A stretch of 64,000 nucleotides of DNA from Marasmius tenuissimus (lineage: Eukaryota; Basidiomycota; Agaricomycetes; Agaricales; Marasmiaceae). Of this stretch, positions 33,949 to 46,610 are shown in pieces (the stretch's first letter is position 1; every line of letters starts with the position of its first letter). The notes under the pieces are model-generated. The model ran no database searches and was not told where the DNA came from. It saw only the letters and a list, made by a program, of their open reading frames with translations. The stretch is taken from assembly GCA_029532415.1 (NCBI GenBank), contig JAQOTA010000067.1, forward strand, positions 62,001 to 126,000. The letters run 5' to 3'. The position numbers were made by a program, and so were the translations under genes.

Positions 33949-36272
33949 ATGAATGTCTTGACTGACGCCAGAAACGTTCACATAGGCCGTAATGCAAATA
34001 TACGAAGCGTGAGCGGCAATTTGACGACGACGACGAACACGTATTACAATGATCGAGGGGATACAGTTCAATTGGTGCGTGGAGGCCGTATACTGAGTAC
34101 CAGTGTTCTGACTTGATCATAGTACGGAAATATGTTCAGAAAAATCCTCATGGGTGACATTGTCGTGCGGAGGAATGTCTCTTCACAGGTTCTAGAAGTG
34201 ATTGTGGAAGCTCAAGATCGAGAATCTGAAAGTGGAGAATTACAACAGCAGAGCAAAGCGACGAGAGTTAGAAAAATAGTGCAGCAAGTGGAGGTAATGG
34301 GACTTCCGGGAAGCTTTACGGCCATATCAGTTGAGTCACTGGAGGGATCTCGGGCCCAAGAAGACCTCGAAATTGTAAGTGCCTTCAAAGGTGTTTGATT
34401 TGGCATTCAATGAGCAGTTGCAGATATCAGAGCGTGTGTGTAAAGAGTTAGCATCTCGGCGGTACGTTGAGATACCTACCCGCGGAGTGGTGGCCTAACC
34501 TGGTTCTAGGTCGCCGCTTTTACCGCAGCTGGTAGGAATAGGCCGGTCCAAACGGCCGACGTGGATCTTGCATGGTGGTAAGAGTTTTTGGTCGGGAGTT
34601 TATCTGCAGACACTGACAATCACGTTGAAGAGCTTGCAAATGGGTCGGAATTTGCCCATCAGATGTGGGCTGAAGGGAATCAAGTTGTGTGGCACTACCT
34701 ATCGTATACACAGGTATGTCCACCTTTTTGACATCCTACATCTGCTGATGATATCCTTAGAACACCTCGTATGTTGCCTTGTGTGCGGACAAGACTCTGA
34801 CCATACCCGTAGGTGGTTTACTCATAGAACTCGGCCCTCTGATACATGAATAACAGGTTTTGAGCAAGTGGAGTTTCTGGATGTTCAACCTCAAAACCCA
34901 CACCTGGCAATACGACATTCCATCCATCTCCCTCTCCCCACCGAACATCGACATCTCTCTCGAACCACTCAGCTATCCACCAACCCCACTTCGCCACCAA
35001 ACACCTCCCCAACTCAACCCTGCCGAGATCGTCGCCTACTTTGAAAACCAACTCGGCGACTTTTTGCATGTGATTGCGTCATCGGGGCAGATAAGGCACG
35101 TCGAAGACCTTTCGGAGTTCGCACGTCATGGTCTTCTGACCTTCGGGGCACTCGTTGACCGAAACCGACCTGAAATCATCGCCCACCTCCCTTCTACCCC
35201 TTCCCCTCAATGGTGTTTTAACAACTTCAGCACCGGTGTTGAAGCCATCTACTCCACTTTGGGTATGTTCAGCTGTCCAATCCATCTTCCTTGTGTTGAC
35301 TTGTGTAGCACCATCCCGTGTTGATTTTTGTTCTGACCAGCCGGTAGTGAACGTCGACATTCGCTTCTCCTGCCGCTTTCCAGATCAATATCAGCAATGT
35401 ACTGCCTACCTCACCCAGTCTCTCCCATTTGCCGGTGGCTGTCATGACCCGTTGAATAACCTTGGCAAGTGCCCCTCTATCCCGTTGCCATTATTCCATT
35501 CACACCTGCTTCTCCTCAGTGTTCGCTACCAGGGTTTGGTTTTCTCTTGTCGGCACGATCCATAATAATCCCACATCCTCGACCCCCATGTATCTCTTTG
35601 TCTCTCCTATTCCAGTAGAACATAGCGACGGGATGTATTCCGTACGCTATCCCTTTTCCAACCCTCTGTTCTACTGGTCCCTCGACCCAAAGGGGAGACA
35701 TGTGATATCTGAGGAGGATTGGGAGGCAAATGGGATTCCCAGACTGAAGGTTCTATTCTGGATTGACTCATTTTGGGACTATGAGGCATACTGGGCAGTA
35801 AGTGAGCACTTACAAGTAAAAAACTATGATTGGGACGGTAGACAATATGCATGCGAACGTGGATATTCCCCATTAGTACCAGGTGAGTTGTGATTCCTGT
35901 TCATGTATCGGAGGCTTCCGGGTTGTCGGCTCATTTCTGGTGCTTCAGGTGATCCTTTCAAAGCTGTAGTTCATGATTTGAATAAATCATGCACGAACGA
36001 CGATCCAATGCGCTCGTCATTGATAGGTAAACAATGGCTAGTTACAACGAAACCATCAGCTCATCACCCCCGTTGTCATCGCAGATCTTGACACTTGCGC
36101 TCGAAGACGACCTAAAACGAACCCCCGGATAAACAGGTACATTCAGATCATCAAGACCCCTGGAAAATCATCTAGGGGGTTTGTGCGGTCGACTGGGAGG
36201 TCTAACATTCGTTCCTCAGCTTCGACTAGCCGAGCGCGGGCGAACGGAGCCAGGAAAGTGAGAAGATCGTAG
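33949..36272 (+). CDS. UF11 copy 2, intact 608-aa protein of unknown function
   Basis: Eleven exons: 33949-34074, 34123-34374, 34424-34461, 34510-34577, 34610-34713, 34761-34808, 34857-35262, 35309-35464, 35520-35882, 35949-36026 and 36085-36272. They total 609 codons including the stop, with all phases closing. Nine introns are GT-AG; intron 8 (35465-35519) fits only as GC-AG. Features in order: an N-terminal motif TDARNVHIGRNANIRSVSGN resembling lead segments seen in Agaricomycete proteins; a charged region; VWHYLSYTQ; PRHQTPPQLN-like and FENQLGDFLHV segments; YLFVSPIPVEHSDGM; FYWSLDPKG; and a basic, Ser/Arg-rich tail that could be a nuclear signal. I see no signal peptide or membrane span. 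I recall similar uncharacterised Agaricomycete proteins, but no function is known to me. Confidence 0.8.
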
Positions 36273-37620
36273 TATACGTACACACAACCCTCGTGCCATA
36301 TTCGGGCTTTTTGCTTAACCAAATCCATGACTTCTTTGTTCCAGCCAACCCACTTCACTTCAACTTTACTGGGCTTTGCGCATCAGATTCTGATTCCGTT
36401 CGGACTCGATATTTGAGCCCAAAAGGGGGTCAAGCACTCAAAATCTCGAAAAGTTGTGGTCAAGACGGTTCTGAAAGTATCAGAATTTACAAACTAGTGT
36501 GAAGGTTTGGTTATCGGGTGTGTGTCGTTAGAAGGCACGTAACGGTATACATAATAAAGAGACAACCGTGTCTCGCCGCATGGTCGATGTGGGTAGGTAG
36601 TTGAACTTAGCAAACACTCACGGAATAATTGAACGTTATTTGATGCTTGAAGTGAATTGCAAGGCTTCCCATTCCAAACCATTTCTGTAGCACCATATTG
36701 GCTAGTGATTCTTGCTATCTAAGAGTATAATCAAACCGCAAAGACATACGAAGGGACGATGAACTTACCTGAGTGGTATGACCAAAATAAAGGAGATCCG
36801 GTACCGATAAGCCATTTCACGAGTTCTATGATAATGAATTTTACCACCCGAACACTTAGCTCTCCGGTACGGCCTGTTGCATGTGAGAGTTGGTCATCAG
36901 TGAAAGAAACAGAAGTAAGGGGTGCCTCTGGTTTCTACCCCCACGCGAGGGACTCATCTATGTATGGAAACAACGCTCACCACAATCTATACAAGACCAC
37001 GATCAGCAGTAACGAGAGAAACAGCCAAAATACTGTGAATCATCACTTCGTACATTCAGCTGGAACCTCTGTCGTTTCCTCACACACGACGCTCGAAAGC
37101 GTCATTCGAGACAACCGATGCTGGAATAAAACCTCTCACATGCAATTTTTACGCACGAATCAAATTCCACCGTATTCAGGATAATGAGAACATACGAGAG
37201 CTCAGCAGTGAGGTTTCTGGAATGAGAACGGGAGTGTGTAGCGGCTATGCACCAAGGTCGCGGTTAAGTGTGTTGGTGTGCTGCACAACTTTGAAATGCC
37301 CGCACATCTCAAGCAGATAGCAACCAGCAATTTTCTGGCATTCGCAAGTATTTGAGTTTGGTCGCAACTTGAAGGGCCGAATCTCACAATACCTCAAAGA
37401 TTGATGTAATCCCACCGACCTTTACTTGTGGGACTCAGAGCAACGTTTGTGCACTCCCAGTGGTACCCAGCCCAAAGGACGGCCAAGGCCCATGTTTTAG
37501 TGAAGATCTTCAGATGGGTAGGCTCGCTGGTGGGATCAATATAACGAGCCAACGTACTGTCTTGACAGATAGGTTCGTTACTTAACTAGCCGACAGACGA
37601 GGTAGACAAACGCCTGGTCA
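36273..37620. repeat. 3' block of duplication unit 2
   Basis: This block matches 43720-44690 and 56822-58165 over most of its length, ending with the shared GGTGGGATCAATATAAC and CTTGACAGATAGGTTCG segments. It contains the degenerate reverse-strand ORF described at 29405-29671. No intact gene. Confidence 0.6.
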
Positions 37621-37639
37621 TTTCTTTGTCTTGTTTGGG

Positions 37640-39600
37640 TGAAACTTGCTACCTCTCGAACCTTCGGGCAATTACCATCACTTTCACTCCCAGTTCCACC
37701 GCGGCGCATGATGCTGATAAGAATCACATTGAAAAACCCTTGGAAGGTCAAAATGCGGAGTTATCAATGAAATTCGTGTCTTTCTACTTGTGTGGCTTGC
37801 CTGAGCTCATGCTTCTCAGGGAAGGATCCAATGAATACCTTCGCGCTCAAAGTACAATGACCCGAGAGCCCGCAACGCTAAATCAGGAGGATCTCGCCGG
37901 AAAAAATAAAACTGAGTGTGAAACTGAGTATCGGGCAGAAAGACCAGGAGGGAGACGTGAACGTGAGCGAGCCCTCTCGTTGTCAGCCAGGCGAGTACCG
38001 TACATTTCCTCTCTGGTTTTGTGTTTACACTGCAGGCAAAGTAGGCTCTTGTCACCATGAACCGAGGTAAACTCTGTTTACGCTTGGTTTTCACCAAGTT
38101 CACTGCAAGTCGTCCATGCCTTCGCCTCATGCAGGAAAAAGTCACGTGAAGTAGGACATGCAGCGAATTCGTGGTAAACTGGGTGGAAACCGAGCGTAAA
38201 CAGAGTTGAACTCGGTTCACAGCGACACGATCCCACATTGCCTGCAGTGTTAGCTGACATCTATTTAGCCCTCCGACTCCTGAGGATGAATAAACACCCG
38301 GCAGCCTCGACACATCGCTATGATAACTCCAATGCATCTTGCGTCTCGATGATTGCACGGCATGACCACTATCAGGTTGCGCGATTGATGTCGAGTGTGT
38401 TTTTTGCCCCCGTCTTGTCATGAAATCTCGCTTTGCTCGAAAGAACTTCGCAGTAAACCTACATCCAAGATCCCGGAACCTCACAAAAGCACAACGAAAA
38501 GACGACTGAAGCCTGCAATCGCCGACAACATACCCCCTCTCAACCCTTTCGATGTTGTTCAAGCACCCGACAGCTCCCGGTACTCGCGATGCCTATCTGA
38601 TAATGACGGCCCTTGTTGCGATCATGCCTCGAGCAAGACGGTCAGACAATGGCCCCCGTGTTGCTATGCGGGAGGAACGTTGGTAGTTTGAGTTGCTCTT
38701 TCTCGACAACCACAAATCTGTCTACTCCGTGAAATTGTTCAATAAGGCAGTTTAGGAGAGGTCATTTAGGTGGAGACTGCGTTAGTCTTAAAGGTGAGCT
38801 CGTGTCCTGTATCCTGAGTCTCATGCTCATTACCTCAGCTTTAAAGGGTACCTCGAGAAGACTGTTTAGGAGACGTGCAAAACTTGCCTCTAAAGAGGCC
38901 GAAGTGCCGTGTAGTTACCTAGGTGGATGGTATATCAGGTACGTTCGTACTACTTCTAGCCACATGCCATTCGTTCTAATGGTTGTGTTTGCTATCCAAA
39001 GTCACTGATCTTCAGCATATATCACCCATCCCACCGGCCCTTGTACCTGCCATCAGAACATCAACAGCGGGAAAATACGCAATGAAGGAAGAAGGTGTCG
39101 AAAGAAAATCCCATCTCCTTCCGACTTAGTAATGGTAGACTTCGCTGAGAGCAAGCTGAGAATCAACTCAGAATTTTCCAGCCCGTAGGAGGGGGCGAAC
39201 GTTGGAGCCGTTTCATAGTCAACAGATAGCTCGAAGTCTAGCCAAAGACATATCCCCGTACAAACCGCGTTTCCTTTGCTCCACAAGCATAGAATGATCC
39301 GTCAGCGACCATGAATGAATTAAATCGTCCTTGACGGTATATTCCAAGCTCATCGCGAGTAGTCAACCTTCGATGAAATGAACGTCGCGTATGCGGCGTC
39401 GGACTGGTAGATAATCCTGTCGGAGGCTCAAAGCATAAGAATGATGAAGGCTGGGGGAGGTAAATGAGGGAGGTAAATAATAAGAACACTCCAGCAGATC
39501 GACACGGGAGGCAATGAATTCGAGTGTTTCGTCTAAATGCTGTCAGTGATAAGGGAGTTTGCGGTGATGAATGGAGGGAACAGAGATCAACTGACACCCG
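37640..39600. repeat. X block, copy 1 (between units 2 and 3)
   Basis: Starts with CTCTCGAACCTTCGGGCAATTA and matches 61941-63010 at both ends. The central part (about 38000-38900) is absent from the second copy and contains a 222-bp MITE. The part around 38480-39010 also resembles 6240-6870. No coding gene could be supported. Confidence 0.55.
38028..38249. mobile_element. 222-bp palindromic MITE with TTA duplication
   Basis: Two arms of about 80 nt (38028-38107 and 38170-38249) are near-perfect reverse complements, starting CACTGCAGGCAA and containing AACTCTGTTTACGC. TTA flanks both ends. A 3-bp TTA/TAA target duplication is typical of PIF/Harbinger elements. No coding capacity. Confidence 0.75.
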
Positions 39601-39839
39601 TAACGTATCTATGGTAGTGTGACCAAGCAGAGAAAAGTCAATGACGTCTCGTAGTTCATGGGCAGTACTTCGAACGGTAGCATTCTCAAAACATGCATGC
39701 GAAAGCTATGTTTATACCAGTCCCAATGACTTGTATAGATTGATGTGAGTGCGCGGCTCAGTGGTCTGCATTGGGACTCCGCGTATTCCTTCGCTAGAAG
39801 TTTGAGCGTTCATTTCACAACACGGGAAAATTTGATACA

Positions 39840-41000
39840 ATTATGAGCAAACATACGGTAAGATTACCTATACTCACCTCAACCCTGGGCCATCTGCCAT
39901 TCATTTGCACCTTCCATCCTTGGGACCTCGAGATATAGAAAGATGTCGTATTTGCCGTCATTCCTTTGGGAGTGGTAGGTCATTTTAGTTCTGAAGGTTT
40001 GGAAAACCCATCAACAAGGCGAAGTATAATGGATTCTTCACCCTGTGTTTGCACGTGGACTCCAGGCAAGACATCTACGTCCCCCAACCCCAGCTAAAAA
40101 TCATGACCACATAAATGAACTCGATTAGGCCAGACTTGTACAATTTTTCGGTCCATTGGTGAACAGGATTGTATTCGGCGATCCTGGAAGAACAAACTGA
40201 ATTGGTGAGTGGCACTCCAGCGAGTCCCAACGCAATTAACAACTGATGGTAGAATGATTAGGTAGGCAATGGAAGTGACGATGAGATCGACCCGATGATA
40301 ATGAAAAGTAGGTTCAGGCGGAGTCCGAATCATGACGTTTTCCGATTTGGGTTACGTGGGCGCTTTTCTAGTTTGCTTTCAACCCCCAGTATCAGACCGT
40401 CAATGTGGAGTGTATGTGCAATACAACCCTCTCCCGCCGAGTGCTCAAACCGACCTCCCGGTACCGTGCTCAAAACCTCTCGTTGCGCAGGTAACATGAT
40501 GGTCTCTGACGCTCGTTTACTATGATGCTTACTTTCCACACAACAGATCCAAGACTAGATGATGTCGTTGGGCCGATGGTCCTCAAACCCTTGTATGTCC
40601 TACTCGAACTGAGGACGGGTGAAATTATACGGTTATTAAGTAAGAATTCCACGGAAGCCGGATGTACTCCGAACCGGATGTTGAGGTACCTTGTAAGAGC
40701 TTGTAAGTACTCATCTTGATTATATATTACAAAACTTCTCGAAGTGCCCCATGTGGGTGGCTCTCATCAAAATCGGCTGGCAAGGTATTTCAAGTCAATC
40801 CACTGCCCTGACTAGATACCCACCACACGCTGTCACCCCGACCTGAAAGTCACTGTGCTTAAGAGCACCTTTCTAATGACACAGAGTGATTCACGAGCAA
40901 TTGTCGTTGGGAAAAGGAGCTCCTTGCTAGACGAGCGAGCACCGAGTCAACAAATACTTATCAAATGATTTGGGTCCTTTTCACCCCATTGCCGCCATCC
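39840..41000. repeat. 5' block of duplication unit 3
   Basis: A shorter counterpart of the unit 1 and 2 blocks. It shares GGCGCTTTT, CCGAGTGCTCAAACCGACCTCC, ACACAACAGATCC and the ACTGTGCTTAAGAGCACC segment, but lacks the MITE and about 1 kb around it. No gene was seen. Confidence 0.6.
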
Positions 41001-41406
41001 TCGATTCTAGTCGATATCTCTTCCAAAGCTCACAGCCTTCCATCTTCCGGTTGCGGCAACTTAGCTGTAATGTGGGGTATCATGTGGCTTTTGTGCGTGT
41101 TCCCTATTTGCTTACTTTCACTTTAGTTCTAATCTGTCCGAACATTTGGATTGATGTCGCAACGCTCATATCGGCCGGCACAATAGCAAAAAGATCTGGC
41201 ATCATGAAGATTGATTTCTGATGGTCCCAACGAGTTCATTGTATTGGGGGGCATAACAATGTCTAATACAGCATTCAGGACACGAGGCTTGATACCCAGG
41301 ATCACATATACAACTGGTGCACGCGTGACAGAACAACGTTCTTTCCCTCCCTCCACCATCACAAGTTAACTAGCCATCTTCTCATTTTCCCTTCTATCAC
41401 GGGTGG

Positions 41407-43719
41407 ATGGCAATGGTCAATGTCTTCAACAACACCAGAGATGTCCAGATTGGCCATAATGCAACCTTCCAAAGTATAGGCGGCAATTTGACGACAAATA
41501 CATATCACAATGCTCGAGGGGATACAATTGAATTGGTGCGTAGAAGCATACACTAGACAGGATTATTCTGACCTGAGGATAGTACGGAAATACATTTCGA
41601 AAGATACTCATGGGCGATATCATCGTGCGGAAGGATGTATCTTTGCAGGTTCTAGAAGTGATTGTTCATCCTCAGCAGCGAGAATCAGAAGGTGATGGAT
41701 TACAAAAGCAATGTAAACCAATGAGAGTCAGGAAAACCACTCAACACGTTGAGGTCATGGGACTTGCAGGAAATTTCACAAGCATAACGGTTGGGGCACT
41801 GGACGGGTGTCAAGAGGGTCTTGAAACCGTAAGCACGATTAATAAGAGTCTGGCTTGGTATCTTATAAGCCGTTGCAGATATCAGAGCGTGTATGTCGAG
41901 AGCTGGCATCTCGGCGGTATGTCCAGATGCCTGCCCGCGGAGTGGTATTCTAACCTAGGTCTAGATCGGCGCTGTTCCCCCAGCTGGTTGGAATAGGCCA
42001 GTCCAAGCACCCGACATGGATTGTGCATGACGGTAGGGGTTTTTGTTTGGTGGTGTTATCTGCAGACACTGACAATTACATTGAAGAACTAGCAAATGGG
42101 TTGGAGTTCACCACCAAGATGTGGGCTGAAGGGAGTATGGTTGTATGGCACTACCTCTGGTATACACAGGTATGTTCAGCCTTTTGACGTCCTTCATCAG
42201 CTGAGGGTGTCTTTAGGCAACCTCGGTTTATGCATTGTATTCAGACAAGACCCTGACATTACCTGTAGGTGGTTTATTTATGAAACTAGCCTTCCTGATA
42301 GTTGAATAACAGGTTTTGGGCGATTGGAGTTTTTGGATGTTCAACCTCAAAACCCATGCGTGGCAATACGACATTCCTTCCATTTCCCTCTCCCCACTCA
42401 ACACGAACCTATCTCTTGCCCCACTCACTCTTTCACCAACCCCACTTCGCCACGAAACACCTCCTCGACTCAACCCCACTGAGATCGTCGCCTACTTTGA
42501 AAACCAACTCGGCGACTTTTTGCATGTGATTGCGTCATGGGGGCAAACGAGGCACATCAAAGATCTTTCAGCTTTCGCTCGTCATGGTCTTCTGACCTTC
42601 GGGGCCGTCGTCGACCGGAACAAGTCTGAAATCCTCGCCTACATCCCCTCTGCCTCTTCCCCTCAATGGCGCTTTGACAACTTCAGCACCGGTGTTGAAG
42701 CTACCTACTCCACCGATGGTACGTCCATCCACCCGATCTATCTTCATTGTGTTGACGTGTATAGTGCCTTGGCGTGTTGATTTCCCTTTTAACTACCCCG
42801 GGGTGGAAGTGAACCTTCACTTCTCCTTGTGCTTCCCGGATCCACTTCAACAACGTACTGCCTACCTTGCCCAGTCTCTCCCATTTGCCAGTGGTAATCT
42901 TGATTCATCGAATGACCTTGGCGAGTGCCCCTCCATTCCTTTCCAGTTCCCCACTGATCTCTATTTCCTTCAGTGTACATTACCGATGTTCGATTTGCTC
43001 TGATCGGCACAACCCCCAATAACTCTACATCCTCGACCCCCATTTATCTCTTTGTCCCTCCGGTTCCTATAAAGCATATCAACGGCATGTACTCCATACG
43101 CTATCCCATCGTCGACCCACTTTTGTACTGGTCCCTTGACCCGAACGGAGAACATGCGATATTCGAGGAGCATTGGGAGACAAACAAGATTCCCAGGCTG
43201 GAGGTTCTGTCTTGGATCGGCTCGTCATGGTACAGTGGGGATTACTGGGCAGTTGACGAGTATTTACAAACACGGAACTACGGCTTGGATGGTAGAAATT
43301 ATTCATGGGAACGCGGGTATCCCGTGTTGGTACCAGGTGAGGTGCAATTCCTGTCTATGTACCGGAGGCTCCAAATCATCGGCTCATTTCTGGGGCTTCA
43401 GGTGATCCTTTCGAAGCTGCAGCCCGTAACTCAAACAAGTTGAGTACAGACGAAGATTTGAACTACATATTCTCGACAGGTAAGCAGCAGCTAGTATCAG
43501 GCAATCATTATATCATCACCCCCTGTCCCCTTTAAAGATATTGTCCCTCGCCCTCGGATACGACCCAAAACAAATCCCCGAATAATCAGGTACATTAAGA
43601 TCATCAAGACCACTGGAAGGTCATCTCGCGGGCTCATGCGGTCGACTGGGAGGCTCAGTTCTTCAGCTTCGTCTAAACGAGCGCGAGCGAATGGAGCCAG
43701 TAGAAAGAGAAGATCGTGA
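41407..43719 (+). CDS. UF11 copy 3, intact protein of unknown function
   Basis: The exon structure parallels copy 2. Exon 1 is 41407-41535 (43 codons, motif NTRDVQIGHNATFQSIGGN), exon 2 is 41583-41828, and a later GC-AG intron is 42921-42973. The gene ends TGA 43717-43719. No internal stop or frameshift was met when exons were placed by homology to copy 2. Conserved segments include ISERVCRELASRR, VVWHYLWYTQ, FENQLGDFLHVIASWGQTRH, VPWRVDFPF, YLFVPPVPIKHINGM and a basic tail rich in Arg/Ser. The protein is about 600 residues. Expression is unknown. It probably arose by the same segmental duplication as copy 2. Confidence 0.78.
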
Positions 43720-44691
43720 TACATGTACACACAACTCTGATTGAAAACTTGTTCCTATGCCTACTCGAGTCTGTGAATCTTTCGTTCCAGCCACCCACTT
43801 CATATCACTTTGACTGAGGCTACCCACATTGCTCGGGACTACTGATTGAACTCAATGTAACTTAGAGAGCCAACGATTCTCTAACTCTCGGAGAGTAACT
43901 GTGAAGTCAGTCCTGAGAGTACCAGAGTCCCCAGTTAAGCGAGCAGGTTCGGTTATCGAGTTTGCCTCGGAAGAAGGCTCACAACCTTATACATCATGAG
44001 GAGACAATTACATCTCGCTGCACGGTCACCGTGGATAGGTAGTAGAGTCACAGAATAACCGCATGGCATGATTCGATGCTTGAAGTGAACTAGGACGCGG
44101 AGGCTTCTGTCGTCCAAGCCCTACGTGTAGCGTTGTATTGGTTATTGGTTTTCACGGTATAAGAGTTTGATGGACCGGAAATTATGCGAAGAGACAACAA
44201 TAAACACTCCTGAGTGGAGTCACCGAAATGAAGACGCTCTGATACCAATTCTATACTTTTACAAGTTCCTTGACGTTCAAACTTTACCACCCAATAACCT
44301 AGTTCTCCGGTAAGGCCTGTCGCATACGAGGGTTAGCCTTAGGTCACAGAGGCGGAGGTAAAGGGTTTTCTCTGGTTTCTGCCCTCGCGCAAAGAATTCA
44401 TATCTGTGGAAATACTCTCCGCCACAATCTGGTCACGCCAATCATTAGCAATAACGAGAGGAACAGCTGAAGGCTGTGACATATCATTTTGTACTATTGG
44501 GTTCCACCTCTGCGGTTTCTCCACACCAACACACAACACTCGAAAGCATTATTTGAGACAACCGAGGCTGGGATTATACCTCTCATGTGCAATTTTTACC
44601 TACTATTAAAATGCCGCCATATTCAGGACAGTGGGAACATACAAGAGCTCAGGAGTGGGGTTTCAGCAATGGGAGTTTGTAGCGGCTGTGG
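43720..44691. repeat. 3' block of duplication unit 3 (truncated)
   Basis: Collinear with 36273-37230 and 56822-57800 until about 44691, where homology stops at GCGGCTGTG. The expected continuation does not reappear downstream, so this edge is a rearrangement breakpoint rather than a clean insertion. Confidence 0.6.
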
Positions 44692-45267
44692 GGAAGTGAG
44701 CTGTTACGATTCACCTCTATTCTCACCAACAAGCGCCCATACAGACGCCTCTCCCTACCCAACTCACCTCTCCCTTACCACCTTTCCCACTCATTCAAAA
44801 CATCTCTATAGACGGCTCCACGGAGTAAGTGGAGCTATGCATCCAGACCACAGCTCCAGACCATGCCCAGCAGACATCTCCACATGCCACCCCAGGTCAT
44901 AATATACAAACAGCCACAACGACTCACACGATATTCACAGCCACTCCCACAACGACTCAGTCCAACTACAAGCGACTCACACGCCTGTGACTCAGCATGA
45001 CTCAGAGCGACTCCGGACCTAGACAGATTCCAGTATATAAGCCCAATGTACAAGTGAAAGCCCACCTTGACCCTCGACCTTTGATACTTGACCTTTGACA
45101 CTCGACCTTCGACACTTGACCTCCGACCCTTGACCCTTGATTCTCGACCTTTGAACCTCGCCCTTGCTTAAAGGAGTGACTTGAGAGGACACTAGCCGTG
45201 CCCTACCATATCATGAGCTCACCTGGTCCATGACTATTCTGTCAAGGGTAATGTTGTAGCTTCCTTT
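44692..45267. other. LTR- or promoter-like stretch with a TATA box
   Basis: Begins near TGTTACGATTC (44702) and contains a TATA-like AGTATATAAGCCC near 45030. It could be an LTR fragment or the promoter of the small cysteine-rich exon pair that follows. No matching end or target duplication could be fixed. Confidence 0.35.
45056..45170. repeat. Degenerate minisatellite
   Basis: About nine imperfect copies of a unit of roughly 11-14 bp resembling TTGACCTTCGACC, alternating TTGACC and TCGACC cores. Confidence 0.7.
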
Positions 45268-45535
45268 TATTGACAGCCCTAACTTAACCTCCGCCTACGA
45301 CATATCCGACATCCAATGCTTCACCCAGTCCATCTTGACTGGGGCCGCAGGCTGTCAGACTGTAACGTGCACGAATGTCAAATGTCCTTGCAACCAGGCA
45401 TATCCTCCCAATGTATGTTCCTTTCATTCCCTTTAAACAGGCATTTTACTTACAGTTTGGTACATTAGGATACGACTGGATGTGGAGGCAACATACCAGT
45501 CCGAGCTTGTGGCCCTGGTTACATTGCCTTCAATG
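45268..45535 (+). pseudogene. Cysteine-rich exon pair, possibly CFEM-like
   Basis: Exon-like 45268-45414 encodes a stretch with CFTQSILTGAAGC, CTNVKCPC and ending AYPPN. A GT-AG intron (45415-45473) leads in frame to DTTGCGGNIPVRACGPGYIAFN, followed by a GTACGT donor. The cysteine spacing (C-x11-C, C-x-C) is reminiscent of fungal CFEM domains, but I cannot find a signal peptide or a start in frame; an upstream stop sits just before the first exon. It may be the remnant of a small secreted protein, or a coincidence. Confidence 0.3.
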
Positions 45536-45899
45536 GTACGTGTCTAAGTCTCTGATTGTGGCTTCAGATCTCACCCTTCCCCCTTCTGGTTGTGTTCTGC
45601 CTGTGAATGTGATACTTGTATCATAGTGAATACTGGTGTCCATGCCCATGTATCAATTGTTAGTTCTATCAGCTACCGCTGGAAATTGAATATGGCTTGT
45701 TCTGTAGTTAATGAAATACTTCTCTGGTCAATGGTCCATTGATGCAGTTTGATAGATACTTGCTGATCAGTTGTAGCGAGCAGGGCCATGTTTGAGTCGA
45801 TATACCATACCCATTACACACCCGTGGGCCTTCTGTTGACCTGATGTTGTCATTGATCTCCTTATACCAAAGGGATATGAACATTTTGTGAACTTTCAC

Positions 45900-46070
45900 C
45901 TGCATTGCTCTCCAATTTACACCTTTTATACCACAAACTACTTAGGGATGGCAGCTCATTCTACCCCTGACAAAATGTTGGAGGGCCCTGAGCAAAGTTC
46001 TATGTCAGTATTGCTGCCCAGTGGGCAGAAGGCTGGAGTGACAATCACTACACTGGCTGCAAGAACTAGC
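45900..46070. other. Flank of a TIR element, no gene
   Basis: Short stretch leading into the inverted-repeat element at 46071. It contains an open frame without protein-like features. Confidence 0.3.
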
Positions 46071-46610
46071 GTTGCCAACAGTTGGTTCAGTTTGGCTCTG
46101 GCTCTGGAGCCGCGGTTCGAACTGGCTAGACTGCAGTTCAAGCCACTCAAATTAGGTATGTCAATTTTCCTGCATATATTTAGTCTAGGTTACTAATAAA
46201 TTACGAATAGTCTATTTAAACCAAGTACTTGGCACTGTGGGTGTCTGGGAATGCACACCTACACTGTCAAATGGCTCCACACATGGCAACCCACCTGTGA
46301 ATTGTTTTCCCATGCCAAGATTCAGGGCTTGTACCTCAAAAGTGACTGGATTTTGTAGACTAGATATGTGATACAAGTATCTAGAAGTAAAATAATACAA
46401 TGCTATGGTGGTTTAGAGGGCTGGCAAGGATCCAGTACATGCAAAATATGTTATATAATTGAAGGCGGCTTGAACTGGCTGAACTGGTTCCGGAACCAGT
46501 TTGAGCCGCTCTGGTAAACCGGCTCCCGAGTGAGGCATTTTCCCGAGTGGTTCTGCCCCAGTCTGGATCCAAACCGCTTGAGCCACAGTTAGAGCCGAGC
46601 AGTTGGCAAC
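46071..46610. mobile_element. 540-bp TIR element with ACTAGC flanks
   Basis: The ends are GTTGCCAAC (46071-46079) and GTTGGCAAC (46602-46610), perfect inverted repeats flanked by ACTAGC at 46065-46070 and 46611-46616. Just inside both ends, GAACTGG/CCAGTTC motifs make the subterminal regions partly self-complementary. No transposase frame. A 6-bp duplication is unusual for fungal DNA transposons, so the class is open. Confidence 0.5.

Noticed and set aside
36759..37184. 141-residue plus-strand frame in the 3' block
   Set aside because: Not conserved as a frame in the other 3' blocks, where stops interrupt it; the reverse-strand frame is the better conserved one.
37816..38562. 248-residue reverse-strand open frame
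   Set aside because: It runs through the 222-bp palindromic MITE, and its translation has no protein-like features; the MITE explains the openness.
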